Positions 50,104-62,680 are shown, numbered from the stretch's first letter. The stretch is DNA of 64,000 nucleotides from Allolobophora icterica (GCA_963556255.1 OY744609.1:13426790-13490789); one strand, 5' to 3'. Notes: generated from the sequence alone by a model not told the origin. A program made the numbers and translations.

Positions 50104-50195
50104 ATTATTATTTTATTTTATTATCATTGCTAATGTTAGCTTACTCACCATTATTATTATTATTGTGTGTTCAAGTGTGAGCATGTAGGTGGGTC

Positions 50196-50261
<66 letters not shown>

Positions 50262-50262
50262 G
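50196..50262. repeat. TAA trinucleotide array
   Basis: About 22 AAT/TAA units. Confidence 0.93.
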
Positions 50263-50272
50263 TAATTATTAT

Positions 50273-50654
50273 GTCTAGACGGGAAACGTGTACATGTATA
50301 TAAACACACAAGCGATTGGCAAGGTCAATGCCCTTTAAATACGTTTCGCTTTGACCAAAGCCAGCTACTGGCGATGTCAACCATATCCATCATGTTATTG
50401 ATAATAATTATAATTTATTATTATAATTATTATTATCAATAACCAGATGGATGTGTCATATGTCAACTATATCCATCTGGTTATTGATTATAATTATTAT
50501 AATTTATTATTATAATTATTTTTATCAATAACCAGATGGATATAGTTGACGTCGCCAGTAGTTGGCTTTGGTCAAAGCAAAACGTATTTAGAGGGCATTG
50601 ACTTTGCCAATCGCTTGTGCGTTTATATACATGTACACGTTTCCCGTCTAGACG
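50273..50654. repeat. Inverted repeat with AT-rich palindromic centre
   Basis: Outer arms of about 125 bases start and end in GTCTAGAC and read through TACATGTATATAAAC and a GGCTTTGGTCAAAGC block. The centre is a smaller AATTATAAT palindrome with CCAGATGGAT ends. The arms differ at several positions. Confidence 0.8.
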
Positions 50655-50937
50655 TTCTCAGAAATCGTCTATATACGCAACCTGGATGTCGTTGTGCTTG
50701 GCAGCAGCGGTGGGTGGACGATGGCTACGGGCAGATGCGAATGTATGGGGAAAATCAATCTCAAATGGGAGCCATCGTCCGAGCCAGATTGGTGCAGGGA
50801 GGCGAATTCCCTCTTCGCGTAAAAATCGCACGCAATGTGGAACGCTTGTGGGATGGATTGAGCTCAGGCTAATCAGGATTTTGACCTAATTCTGGACGCT
50901 GTGGACTGCCCGGCGAAAGCGCCTTTGTACGACACGG

Positions 50938-50972
<35 letters not shown>

Positions 50973-51380
50973 ATATACATATATACATATATACATATAT
51001 GTATATTAACTGTAAAACACACTATAATATTATATATATTTATTTATGTGTATGCATATATATATATATATATTAACTGTAAACACTATGTATATACATG
51101 ATATTATATAATGTGTGTACATACGGTGTTCATATGTATATACTGCATGCATGTGTACTCCCACCACCCACACGCGGCTGACTGGATCTCGGCGGCGGCT
51201 CGTCTTGCGTGTTTCTAGACGTCCAGCGTGACAAGGCTATAGACCTACATCATCGATCGTCCTGGTGAACCTGGGCATTCTCCAGGCCCCTCCTACCTGG
51301 AATTATCTGTCCGTGCTGTTCAGGCACCGCACATTCAGTGACCTTGCTGTATATATATGTGTGTATATATGTAGACCTTG

Positions 51381-51431
<51 letters not shown>

Positions 51432-51472
51432 CCATACGGCAAGTACGAGAAGGTCACAGAATTTGTATATTC

Positions 51473-51504
<32 letters not shown>

Positions 51505-52417
51505 CATATATATCTTTTGGTTATTGACTTGATTACGGCTTTATTTTGATGCATTAGACACCGCCTGTATAGAAGTCGATTCCTAACCTGGGTTTTCCTC
51601 GTATACATCTTTTGTCGCTCCTATTCTAAGAACCATCCATCATCTGTCTGCCTGGAACCAAACCTGACCTGACCTTTGTCTGCCTATCGATATTGTTTTG
51701 ACTGAGCGCCTGTGAATAAGCTGGTATACTTGTGACATAGCTTTTCAGCGCCATCTCAAGAATTGTTGCTTCTGGGAAAGAGGTCTTCTAGAAGGAAGTA
51801 ACCTCCTCTGCCGAACATGAACAGCCATGGCCACAGCTCACGAGTCTCCATCCATTTCGGAGACATTATACATATTATATATAATTTATAATATATACAT
51901 ATATATACATGTGCTTCAAATTAATATTGATATATACATTGATAGGTAGGTATATATATATATATATATATGAAATTTTGTTTAGATGCATATGTATATA
52001 TATAGATGTATGCATATCTTATCGAGGAATATGCATGTAGCATATATAATGCTACATGTATATGTTTACACGTACTTGTTGCATAGTTTTGCCGTATAGG
52101 CCTATATTAAATACTGAGATATATGAGGAGATAAATGTGAATGTACATTATTATTTATTATTATTACTTTTATTATTATTATATTTATAATTATTATTGT
52201 TAAACAAACTATAACCATGTATCTATGTAGCCTATATGTATTTATATGCATGCATGAAAGTAATGCCTACATAAATTGAATTATATATGATATTATGAAT
52301 ATATATTCCTATATGGACATATGTATCCACGTGTGTATATATATACAGATACATTGTGTATATATACAAGTATGCATATACATAAATTGGATTATATAGG
52401 CCATGTGAAAGCGTGAA

Positions 52418-52450
<33 letters not shown>

Positions 52451-52520
52451 GTAAATATATATATATTCATATATGCATATGTGTATTCATGTATATATAT
52501 ATATATTCAGATAAATTGTA
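50938..52520. repeat. AT-rich block with TA arrays
   Basis: TA/TATG/ATAC arrays at 50938-51075, 51344-51428, 51489-51512, 51850-52010 and 52400-52510. The stretch 51160-51340 is GC-richer but no gene was recognised. Confidence 0.85.
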
Positions 52521-53268
52521 TATATGCGAGTATACCTGGATGTCCAGGGCTTGAGCTGTTAGATGATGAGGGCGTAGCCAGGACAGCCGTAGATCGACGT
52601 CGTCCTGTTGCCTGGCGAAATATTGACCAATGTGCGACGGCAGTGCTATGTTCCTACTTCCTGCCTTCTCTTCTTCCTCTCCTCCTTCCTTCCTGCCTTC
52701 CTCCTCCTCATCATCTTCCTCTTCCTCCTCCTCATGTGTCGCCTGCTCGCATCCAGGGGTCCTTGACTTGGGCTGCGGAGGCGGATGGCGGTTGTCGTGA
52801 TGGTGATTGGTGTGGATTTGTCGGGGCGCTTGTACGCCTGTACTGCCTGCGACCGTCATGAGACAAGGTAAATAGACTTCCTTTCCACTGTGTAATAATT
52901 TATTACGATTACAAGGTGATTTACCTGGTAACTTTTTTGTTATTTCTTTCTGTTGTAAGGTGATGTAATGGTTTATTAAGTTTCCATTGTATACAATGCT
53001 TTCTATTGTATAGGGAGCTGATGGAAGGATGGGATGTGGGTGTTAGTTTTAAATCTGGTGTGTTTTTATAGTCGGCTTTATTTTTGTTTTAAACAGCTCT
53101 TGGCTTTAGATTTGGGTTTTTTCCCTTCGTATCTGCTTTTATGAACGAAGTAGCCTATTGTTTTAATTAATCTATTTGATCGATATATATCTTGCTTTTA
53201 ATTGATATTTTTATGTCCATATCTGTTTGTTTGGGTAGGCCTACATCCTATCTCAGGGTTGTGCACTC

Positions 53269-53450
53269 CAGGGGCGTCTGTATACACTATGGAAACCTTG
53301 GAGCAAATGCTCCATCCAAGTTGTAGGAGGGGGGGAGATCTGTAAGTGTAAGTGCCATCATTAATGGGGGGAAGGAAGGGCGAGGGGAGAGGAGGGGAGT
53401 GAAGGGAAGGGAAGTTGCTCCAATGACTTAGGGAGGAATAGACGCCCCTG
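53269..53450. mobile_element. hAT-like MITE (CAGGGGCGTC family), copy 1
   Basis: 182 bases with CAGGGGCGTCT and AGACGCCCCTG ends and an exact target duplication GTGCACTC. It contains TTGGAGCAAATGCTCC and GTTGCTCCAATGACT, with a G/A-rich centre. Confidence 0.92.
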
Positions 53451-54040
53451 GTGCACTCTTTCCTTCCATCTCCACTTCTTTCGCAAATCTCTGCAGCGCC
53501 ACATCTGAAATTCTAACCCTGTAGTTTTCGCAGATCTTACGAGTCGCTCCACGAAGCTGATCATTCATGACTTGATTAGGCTATCTGTATAGTACCAGGA
53601 GTCAGTCGCTATGTAGTTACCGACTGACTTGATGAGTTAGCGACTGACTTAGCGACTCAGTCGACTAAGTCGCATGATTATCGACTGACTAAGTCGCTTA
53701 GGCTTATCGACTGACTTATCGACTTGCTATCGACTTCTCAGGTAATCAGGTATGTCTAGTGGACAACCTGATTACCTAACAATATGATGCATTGTATCGC
53801 ATACTATACCGACCGTGCCATCATATCCGTGGGCATTAGATAGGACCCATAATTAGTAACTTCTATACGGGTCCAATATTGGAATATGGGTCCTATATGG
53901 ACTCCACTCCATGTGGGCATAATGACAGTGGAATACCGGTGACTGTGAAAATTGATGTGGATTTGTGATGCATTTGAGTGTTTATAAAAGGAATAAAACA
54001 TAGGCCCTACCACTATAATAGTTCCAAGGTTGCAACGCAC

Positions 54041-54695
54041 TGTATACCCCGTGATCGATAAGTCGAACTGCTACGATCGACTTGGCTCGGCCGACGATCG
54101 ACTCGATCGACTTTGTCGACTAGTCGACCTCTCGTCTACTCGATCACCTTGGCAAATAAACGATCGACTTGGTCGACTTTGTCGACTTGTACTGTATACA
54201 TAGCACTATGTCCTCCTTTTGCCGGACATCTGACAACCTTAAATTCCCAGTGGCATGCAGTGATGCTTTATGTGGGTCTGCAAAGTAGCCTAACTATCAT
54301 ATCATAGGCATATTTTAAAATGCGGTTGCTTTTGTTGATTGTTTTTAAACCTGAGTTTAGTCTCCATATAAGCTACGCCTATTGTAAATTCTGTCAACTG
54401 TTACAAGTTCTGCAGTTCATATGCAGGATCGCTCACAATATGCAGTCAGTTGTTGAGTAAAAGAAAATTATCGTGTACAAGGATCAGTTTGGGCATTGGG
54501 TGACGTAGCCGCCAAAATAGTAAGTAAAATATTTAATATCGAGTCAAGTCGAGGAAACAACGATCGACTCGACTTGTCAAAACATTTGATCGACTCGACT
54601 TGCGAGTCGATCGAGTCGAAGATTTTTCGACCGATTCGACTTGGCCGAGTTTCGACCGACTTGATCGACTGACTCGATCGATTACGGGGTATACA
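54041..54695. mobile_element. Inverted-repeat element rich in GATCGACTT/GTCGACTT
   Basis: Ends TGTATACCCCGTGATCGA and its near reverse complement, with subterminal runs of CGATCGACTT-type motifs on both sides. CAACGCAC and CAACGCAG flank it (7 of 8 match). No ORF of note. Confidence 0.7.
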
Positions 54696-55439
54696 ACGCA
54701 GCGCTTGCTTAGCCTATATATCTAAAGCAGTTGTTATGTTGAAGAGGCACACGGGAGTATACATATAATTTCTCAGTTCTGTGTGTCGGTTAACGCTCTC
54801 ACAGGCGCCAGAAATTGGCCCCGCCCACGAACACCGGGAACTACGGAGATAGAAGTACACACGCGAAGACAGACAGACGGACAGACGGACGATCAGACAG
54901 ACAGACGGGTTGACACACAGGCAAACAGCGGTTTTAAGTCTGCCTATGCCTCCCTCCCTCCCTCCCTCCCTCTTAAGGGGGAAGAGGGGAAGACTGATTA
55001 TAGCCGATGCAATATAACACGGGCGCCCGAAATTCGCCCACAAACACTGGGCACTAGGAAGATGGCTCTGTCCCTCCCTCCATCCCTCCTTCACTCCCTC
55101 CCTCCATGCCTACCTCTCCCGTCATGACGACGAGCAAATCGACTATTAGAAAATAGTAACTTACACGAATGTCACGGGTTGTGTCCTTTAAATACGAAGA
55201 TAAGAATCGATGCTAATTGACGCACCAACAGATGATAGGCCTAATATAGTTAACGTGATAAGAAACTAAAGCATGCAACGTTAATGTCTCTGCCTATCCC
55301 CCGTGTTCAATATAAGAACTCTGATATTGAGCAAACTCTTTCTTATAATGCACCAAGTTGCGGCATGTCAGCTTGTTTTCCTCAACAAACAAATATTGTA
55401 TTGTATTGAATTTTATTGTAAGTTTTGCTCATGGCCGGT

Positions 55440-55550
55440 TGCTGATGTCTTATTCAAATGGAAACTTGGAAACCGCGATTAAAACAACAAGCAAAATATT
55501 AAGTGAACGAAGTCGTTAGCAATCGATAGCTTAGCGACTGGTTTAAGATC
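55440..55550 (-). repeat. Dispersed repeat with AGCTTAGCGACTGGTT, copy 1
   Basis: Inverted relative of about 61830-61945 (shared CGCGATTAAAACAA, GCAAAATATT, GATAGCTTAGCGACTGGTT). Confidence 0.6.
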
Positions 55551-55880
55551 CTGGCCCTTATGCATAAGCGTCTCGTCGGCTCTGTGCCATCATACTTGAG
55601 GGATTTCTACATTTCTGTGTCCTCGGTCCCAGGTCGTGGCATTCTTCGGCCGGCTGCCCATGGACTTCTGACTTTCCCTCGTATGCATACTGCTACAGCT
55701 CAGTTTAAAATCTTTGCCTATGTTGCATTCGCCTTTCTCGAGAGCTTCGGCTCGAGCTCCTCAGTTTGTTCCTGCCATTGACAATCTTCTCTGCATGGTT
55801 CGGGTCGAGGGCGCCACTGATGAGTTTAATCTTGAAGTGGCGCCTTATAAATGCCCGAATATAATATTACAATTACATCT
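55550..55880 (+). pseudogene. LINE reverse-transcriptase C terminus, relic
   Basis: VPSYLRDFYISVSSVPGR and LRPAAHGLLTFPR-type sequence is the familiar C-terminal end of CR1/jockey-like RT. A 3' UTR-like GGCGCCTTATAAATG follows. Decayed and without the catalytic part. Confidence 0.65.
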
Positions 55881-55889
55881 GGTTCCAGA

Positions 55890-57316
55890 GCACGTTGGCA
55901 TCTTCAGAATTGTTGGTCTACGGCTCTTTCTGTCTGTCTGATGATACTGAACAGAATCCTGACCTTCGTTGCCTTAATATACCATCGATTTCTGACGGCT
56001 ATTCATTCGTTCTAACAACTCTCCATCATTCCGGAAATATATCTATATCATCCCACGGATATTCTTGCTTCAGCGAAACCAGGCCTTTACTTTCTGAGAC
56101 ACCTTCAGTCATCTCTATAGGCTATATCTTACCTTCGTCCCTTTCTCTGTCATTAGTTAGAGTCGGCTGCATGGTCGAGGTTGAGGTTAGCCTTTTCCTG
56201 GGGATTGGTTTGTTTCCTTCGACCTATATATTCCACCCTCAAATGCATGTACACGTAGGCCCCTACTTTGAATTTTTTTGCCGCAACTCTCAACGTTATG
56301 GTAATATCTATTGTCAGTTAGCGTTTGTTAACATTCACCGACCTTTGTCACTTCCAATCCCTGGCTTTCTTATAGAATTTCAAAACTAAGGATTCTGGCG
56401 GCGCTCCTGCTTACCATTTTTCGGCGTGAGTTCAGGAAACAAAGTCAGAGGGTTCTCATACTTTTAAATAGTTCTAAATCCACCTATCGATGTTATTTTG
56501 TCTCCAAAAATTCTAATCCTCCTACTGTACAGTACTTCGTTGTTCTCCAATATCGTGAGAGGCTTGCATGTAACTCTTTATAGCTAAAAGCTCATCCAAC
56601 GATCTTCTCTTACTGATAGATTTCTTATCCTCATTTCTCATTTCTCTGAAAATTTCGGCAATTAGGGTAGCTCGTTCTAGAATTTCTTCCTTCGATCATT
56701 TTTTCATCCTAAATTTTCTTTCACCTATCTTCGGTTTCCTCAAACCAGCAACAGTTGTGTCTGAAAATCACAAGCTCATTACGGTATATTGTACTCCAGC
56801 AATCAGCGTGCTCTGAAGTTCTGAACCTTGTTCCAAGCGCTCTTCTCAAGGAATGTTTTGATGCTTTGGGCCCTGTCATTATTTTTATGGGCAACCTCTA
56901 TAACACTGAGTGACTCTTTCCTTCCTACTGTGCCTATGCTTTGGTCTACCTACTTCTTAAGAGACCAACCGTTCTCCAGAAGATTTATCAAGATTCCCTC
57001 ATAATTTCTCTGCAAACTTCATTTCCGAAGCACTCGGGAGATTTTAGTAAACTATCACTAAGTCTTTTCTTCTCACTCCCTTTACTTACCTTTCCAGTCA
57101 ACCTTGTGCAAATACCATTTCACTGGAACTGAACTGCTTTCAGATCTGTCCACGATCACATACTCAATTCTATGGATAAAATTTAAGGTCACTGCCATCG
57201 TCCTTCTCGACCCATCGGCTGCCTTTGATACTGTCGATCGTGACCTACTTCTTCATCGTGTTGGGCTCTCGAGGCTGGCGTGCTTTATAGCCTACTTGCC
57301 TCTCGCACTCAATCTG
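55890..57316 (+). pseudogene. LINE endonuclease-RT relic, upstream part
   Basis: Opens with CLSDDTEQNPDL, a decayed 2A-like or endonuclease-leader motif, and reaches an RT palm piece VLLDPSAAFDTVDRDLLLHR at about 57215-57275 (CR1/jockey-like). Many stops and shifts. Interrupted at 57325 by a hAT-like MITE; target sequence TCCATATT. Confidence 0.65.
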
Positions 57317-57324
57317 TCCATATT

Positions 57325-57875
57325 CAGTGATGGGCAATAGTTAACTAAAAAGTTGCTAACTATTAGTTTAACTAAAAAAAATTAGTTAAGGAAGAAGTTT
57401 AACTTTAAAAAAATAGTTTAGTTAAAACCATAGTTTAACTAAAAATATTTAGTTGCTAACTAAAAAGTTTAACTAAAAAAATCAGCAATATGCAACTATT
57501 TTTCCAAAGTGAACATTGAACACTGTCAGCAAAAAAACATTTTAACACTGCTTGGTTTTAGCATTTACAGCCTGTGTTTTCAAATTCATACACTACTTAC
57601 AGTGCTCATGTAACTGTATGCCAGAACAGTACACATTGCATAGTTTGAAGGTGAAATTGTCATTGACGCTTTGCATTATTACAGTTCACTTAAAGTCTTT
57701 TATTGCAAAAATGTTTGTCGTAAATAGTTGGAAAATAGTTGGAAAAAGTTTAACTACTTTTTTTAGTTTAGTTAACTAATTTCCAAAATCAGTTGCCAAC
57801 TTTAGTTTAACTACTTTTTTTAGTTGGAAAATAGTTTTAGTTTAACTAAAAAAAATAGTTTAGTGCCCATCACTG
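57325..57875. mobile_element. hAT-like MITE inserted in the LINE relic
   Basis: 551 bases, CAGTGATGGGC and GCCCATCACTG ends, exact target duplication TCCATATT (57317-57324, 57876-57883). The body is repeated TTTAACTAAAAA/TAGTTTAGTTAA. It is a short deletion-type element without a transposase. Confidence 0.93.
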
Positions 57876-57883
57876 TCCATATT

Positions 57884-58085
57884 AAGTAATCTAATGTATA
57901 TAGAAGTTCATGCGTAATCCAAAATCGTGAGAGGCTTGCATAGGCCTATAATTCTTTATACTCCAACGATCTTCTCTTACTGATAGATTTCTTATCCTCA
58001 TTTCTCATTTCTCTGAAAATTTCGGCAATTTCGCGCTCGTTCTAGAATTTCTTGCTTCGATCATGTTTCCATCCTAAATTCGGAA
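57884..58085 (+). pseudogene. LINE relic, continuation and duplicated segment
   Basis: After the MITE, 57918-58080 repeats 56545-56715 (ATCGTGAGAGGCTTGCAT...TCTCTGAAAATTTCGG). The LINE was therefore rearranged or tandem-duplicated. Confidence 0.7.
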
Positions 58086-58569
58086 AAACCTCATTCCCCC
58101 AGAAAAGTTTTTGCCCTCCTAGAAAAATTTTGCCCCTAGAAAAATTCCTACGGACGCTCATGGCAGTTCCACTACTCCTCTTTCTCTGCAACTGTACTCT
58201 TGCCCTGTATTTGCAGATATCTAAGCTTCTGTGACATTCAATAAGCCTCTTGAACCTCGGTCCGTGTTCAGGTATAGGCGAAGCAGGCAGTTGCATGGGG
58301 CGCCACAATTAAGGGGCGCCATTTTCACAAAGACGTTTTATATTTTTTCAATGGGCGGGGGGATATACTTTGCCTGAAGTGTCATAGAGGCTTAGCCCGG
58401 TCCTTTACGTATGAACCCCTCTAAAACCGAATATCTTCTCATGGAGTAAAGTCTGCAATAGCATATGTTCGACGGGCTTATTCTAAAGGTAATCTGTTGT
58501 CACTCGCACTGGGTCACGATGTAAGTATAGCGTCGCATTTGACTCCAATGTCAATCAATCAATCAATCA

Positions 58570-58680
58570 ATCAATCAATTAGACGTTTATATAGCGCGCT
58601 TTTCAAGGTAACTATTCAGAGGCCCTCCAAGGTGTCTTGCTCAGAGCATATTCAAGCCACTATCATAATTATCTGTACAT
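58570..58680 (+). repeat. Dispersed repeat with TTTATATAGCGC block
   Basis: After a TCAA array, GTTTATATAGCGCGCTTTTCAAG. Similar blocks lie near 7538, 21030 (inverted), 40155 and 44650; a widespread SINE/LINE tail motif. Confidence 0.5.
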
Positions 58681-58998
58681 TTTCGTATATTAGACTTCTG
58701 CAGAATGTGTTGACTCAACTAGATAACGCGTTGGTTTATATTGTTCTTGATTAGTGTAAGTCACTTTTAAGCGGCTTTACAAAGACGAATTTACACAAAT
58801 TTCAACTCCCTCGATCAGAACTCCTTGGCGGGTCGTGGGCTGTTTTTGTGGAGCCCCGGTTACGGAGCATGCGATGACTAATTCGAACATGTTTACCAGA
58901 AGATGGCGATTAATTTCCGGAGCGTTTAATTAACTTATGCTCCAAATAAATGGACTGTTTCATTAAGTCTCAGAAGGTGTGTAATATATACCTGTGAC

Positions 58999-59176
58999 CA
59001 GCGGCGTCTACACCATAGAAACATTGGAGCAAATGCTCCATCCAAGAAATAGGGGGGGGGGGGGATTTGTCAGTGTGTGTGCCACCATTTTAGGGAGAAG
59101 GAAGGGAGGGAGGAAGAAAATGGGAATGGGAAGTTGCTCCAATGACTACGGGGGGGGGGGGGGGTTGACGCCCCTG
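58999..59176. mobile_element. hAT-like MITE (CAGGGGCGTC family), copy 2
   Basis: 178 bases, ends CAGCGGCGTC and GACGCCCCTG, exact target duplication CCTGTGAC. Confidence 0.9.
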
Positions 59177-59369
59177 CCTGTGACTTTTCCGTCTGCAAGA
59201 ATGTCTGTACCTGTCGAGTCCTAGATATCGGAGTCGTATTAAGACTATTATATAGGCTTTCCTATAAACACGAACAAACCATCGTCGACCATCTTGAATT
59301 AATTAACTTATGCTCCAAATTAATGGACTGTTTCATTAAGTCTCAGAAGGTGTGTAATATATACCTGTG

Positions 59370-60090
59370 CAGGGCCGGATTTACAAATGTGGTGGCCCTG
59401 TTCAGTAAAACTGTGGGGGGCCCAGTTCCGGTCCGGTAGTAAGTATTTAAATAAGCAAGTACAACAGCATTACTGGCTGATTTTTAGATGAATCTGCCTG
59501 ATAATGGAAAGTCCAATAGGGGCCCACACATGTGCGGAAGTTGTGTATTTGTGTATATTAAAATCAGGGTGAGAACTGCCGAGGGTTCAATCCCCAGTCT
59601 TTCTTAGGATCCCCCACAGTTAAATCTTTATTGCACACCCAAGGGAGTCGTTTCCAACCCCCTCAGTTGTTCTAGTGTGATTTAATATTTTTTGACTCTG
59701 AGTCTCTGACAAACAGGAGAAATTTCCATGGTGTATCATGTATGCATGTTTGAATTTTCACAACAATTAAGAAAGTGATTTTGATTCGAGTCTGATTTGC
59801 AAAACTGCTAGTGTTGAAATCAGCTGCTTTCAAATTTCGTTGACATCAGTTTGCAAAATACGGATAAAATGTTCAAACACCCCCCCCCCGTCTTTTTCTG
59901 CAATTCCGACACTGATTAATATGAGTAGTTTTCGAATAATTTATTCTCAGTTTTTTGCTCATTTTTACTATTAGACTTAACAAATAACAATAATTATAAA
60001 ATATTGAAGAAATTTTTATTTTGCATGTGTGGGGGCCCTTAAAGTGTGGGGGCCCTGTTCGGCCGAACATGTTGCCTTAATCCGCCTCTG
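59370..60090. mobile_element. hAT-like MITE (CAGGGCCGGATTTA ends)
   Basis: 721 bases, ends CAGGGCCGGATTTA and TTAATCCGCCTCTG, exact target duplication TACCTGTG. GGGGGCCC blocks near both ends. Confidence 0.9.
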
Positions 60091-60359
60091 TACCTGTGAC
60101 TTTTTTCCGCCTGCAAGAATGTCTGTATCTGTCGAGTCCTAGATATCGGAGTCGTATTAAGACTAGGCCAATTATATAGGCTTTCCTATAAGCACGAACG
60201 AACAATCGTCGAACATCTTGCTTCGTCCAATAGCAATAAAGTAGTACTATGATGAGGATATTAAGTCACTCCCTATCGTGCATATTTTAATCTTTATGTA
60301 TTACAATACAAATTGTTTGTGGGTTAAATTATAATTTAGGGGATGGTTTGTCCTGGTAA

Positions 60360-60610
60360 CTGACGGCATTGATAAGAGGTTGCGTCTTCATTGGCCTATT
60401 CCAGGGACGACAGCTGGCTGCCTGTTCCTTCTCCAATCAGGTATTGCTGAGGCATAGTCCAATGTAGGTTAAATCTTTAAATAGGGCCCGCGGATAAAAT
60501 TCAGTGCTCAGAGTTTCTCAGAGTCCTGACATTCAGAATTTCCTGAATATTATCCTTTGAGAGATCTGGGTCCGTCGTGACGGGTGAAGTTGCAGTGCTT
60601 TTGTGTAAGT
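60360..60610 (+). promoter_or_regulatory. Possible promoter and first exon, gene unknown
   Basis: TTCATTGGCC and CTCCAATCAG (CCAAT-like), then CTTTAAATAGGG (TATA-like), and a GTAAGT donor-like site about 130 bases on (near 60605). No downstream coding exon was recognised. Confidence 0.25.
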
Positions 60611-61134
60611 TCATCTTTTCTAATATTTCTGTCACGAAGCTGTCATAATTTCATTGTCATAGTATTTGTAATTAACTTTAGTTATTACTCGTCAACAGTT
60701 GTCATATCTGTCACTTACACCTCATCACACGTGAGCTAGTTGCCATCCTTATAGTTTAGCTTAACTTCAGGACTACTGATTAAGTTGACCATCATAGTAC
60801 GGAAGACAAAACCTATATAAATAGGTTGATAAAAGGCACTCGTACGCTGTGCTGCACTAACGTCGCACGTGCAATGGCGAAGCCTGTATTCTGCAGATAC
60901 ATGAGAATCCGGGTATCGTGTGCTTAGTGACAAATACAGTGAAGGGTGTATTTGGCAAATATATCGTATAAAGATAAAATATATCGGATACAGATCAACA
61001 CTATAATTTATTATATAGGCCTACATATAAATATATATCGTACACAGATCAATATATCGTATACCAAAACTAGTTTGTGAAATATAAGCTATATTTACGG
61101 ACGAGGAGACGTCAAGAAAACGTGATTCAGTATT

Positions 61135-61510
61135 TGTGACCTCGGCCGAGAGAAGGGACCACTTGTCGCTTTCTAGATTAGCCGGAAAACGCGTTTTTAC
61201 GCTAAACCATTATATTGATTTTTGCGTCTAATTAATCAATATGTAGCTCAGACTCACAGTACTACAACGATTCTTATGCTACTTGATGCGTTAAGGCTAT
61301 ATTTAGGCATTAATGCATTTGGTAGAGACACATTTAATTTTTTATGCGATTTCCCGCCAAATGATATTTTCTATTTTTGTGAAAAAAGTGCATAAATTAT
61401 GGACCAAACGCTCTGAAATTTTTTCCTCATTTTACCTAAGGTGTAAGCCTGTGGAAACTGTCAATAAGTCCATTTGCGACAAGTGGTCCCTTCTCTCGGC
61501 CGAGGTCACA
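61135..61510. mobile_element. Short element with perfect 35-base terminal inverted repeats
   Basis: TGTGACCTCGGCCGAGAGAA... at 61135-61169 is the exact reverse complement of 61476-61510. ATTT flanks both sides. No transposase. Confidence 0.85.
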
Positions 61511-62549
61511 TTTACGCTCTTGAGTCGTCCCGAATCACTCTCTGGTGCTGGGCTGCCTCACAATCATAGGTAAGAAAACGTATTCCATTAGTAGTGTTGC
61601 ATGACCAATATACGTGTGAGGACAACTGTAGTCCTATATGCACGGAAACAGAGTAAGATGCGTTTAATGGCGTGAATTCATACATATCGCCCAATATTCG
61701 TGTGTATAGGCAACTCTGACGGAAAGACGCCGATACTTGTCATAGGCTTTTTTTGTCCCAGGAACTCTGAGAACGACTGGGGTCACATAGTCCACGGAAC
61801 CACCGCCATCCGCCGCCGCTAAATCGTCAAGTCGAAACCAGTCGCTAAGCTATCGACTGCTAGGGACTTCGTTCTCGTCAATATTTTGCTTATTGTTTTA
61901 ATCGCGGTCTCCGAGTTTCGATTTTTGATGAAGACATCAACAGCAGGATGGGAGCAACACCTGCTTACAAGGTACGCCGTGGTACGGCAACAGAATAAAG
62001 GTCTAACAATCTGTCGATGTCAGGTCACCAGTTCTTTGCTTACTATAGTATACCTGCCCGATTGATGGCTGTAACTTTGCATGACGTTACGCAATCGTTT
62101 TAATCGAAAATGGCGTCTATTCTATATGCAAACATACCGTTGAAAATACGTTGGTACTTGGCTTCAACGTTTACGGTCAATCGAATCCGTCGCTAACTCT
62201 AAGTCAGTTGCTAAATAATCAAGTCAGTCAGTAATTCCTTAGCGACTGACTCCGGGGACTAGTGTCACAAGCTAATGGCGGAAATTCTGGGATTGCGATA
62301 TGTATAATGTTAGAGAAGAGAAAGCTCATAGGCCTATAGCTAAGAAAGCACATAAAAAGGAAAGGCTGCTGCCGGTAAAGAAGCAAACCATGTTTTGAGA
62401 AAGGTCATCTTCAGGACGTTGCCCACCCGTCTATCATGAATGACGCTGAGTCGGATTTTGAGACCGATGTTGCGATGTAGGGCTTACCCAGGAGCAGAAA
62501 CTCTGTCTTGTCAACACCCGCCTTGACAGCTGCTCTGCATCTTCTGAGC

Positions 62550-62680
62550 TGGTACCCTGGAAATCGGACTTGGACCTCTTTTGGACTACTCTCTGGAAAC
62601 CCCCTTTGATTTGGTTTGGCCTCCTGGAAATCGGACTCGGACCTCTTTTGGACTACTCTCTGGAAACCCCCTCTGATCTG
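62550..62680. repeat. Local tandem duplication of about 75 bases
   Basis: CTGGAAATCGGACT.GGACCT followed by GGACTACTCTCTGGAAACCC occurs twice. Confidence 0.85.

Larger units (their letters stand above)
58925..60220. repeat. Tandem duplication, each copy holding a different hAT-like MITE
   Basis: Unit 1 (about 58925-59293) and unit 2 (about 59294-60220) share TTAATTAACTTATGCTCC, TCATTAAGTCTCAGAAGG and TCCTAGATATCGGAGTCG. Without their MITEs both are close to 200 bases. Confidence 0.85.

Noticed and set aside
52467..52861. Overlapping ORFs of about 126-130 residues on both strands
   Set aside because: Glu/Asp-rich low complexity from a CCT/TCC run, running into a TA array; no conserved motif.
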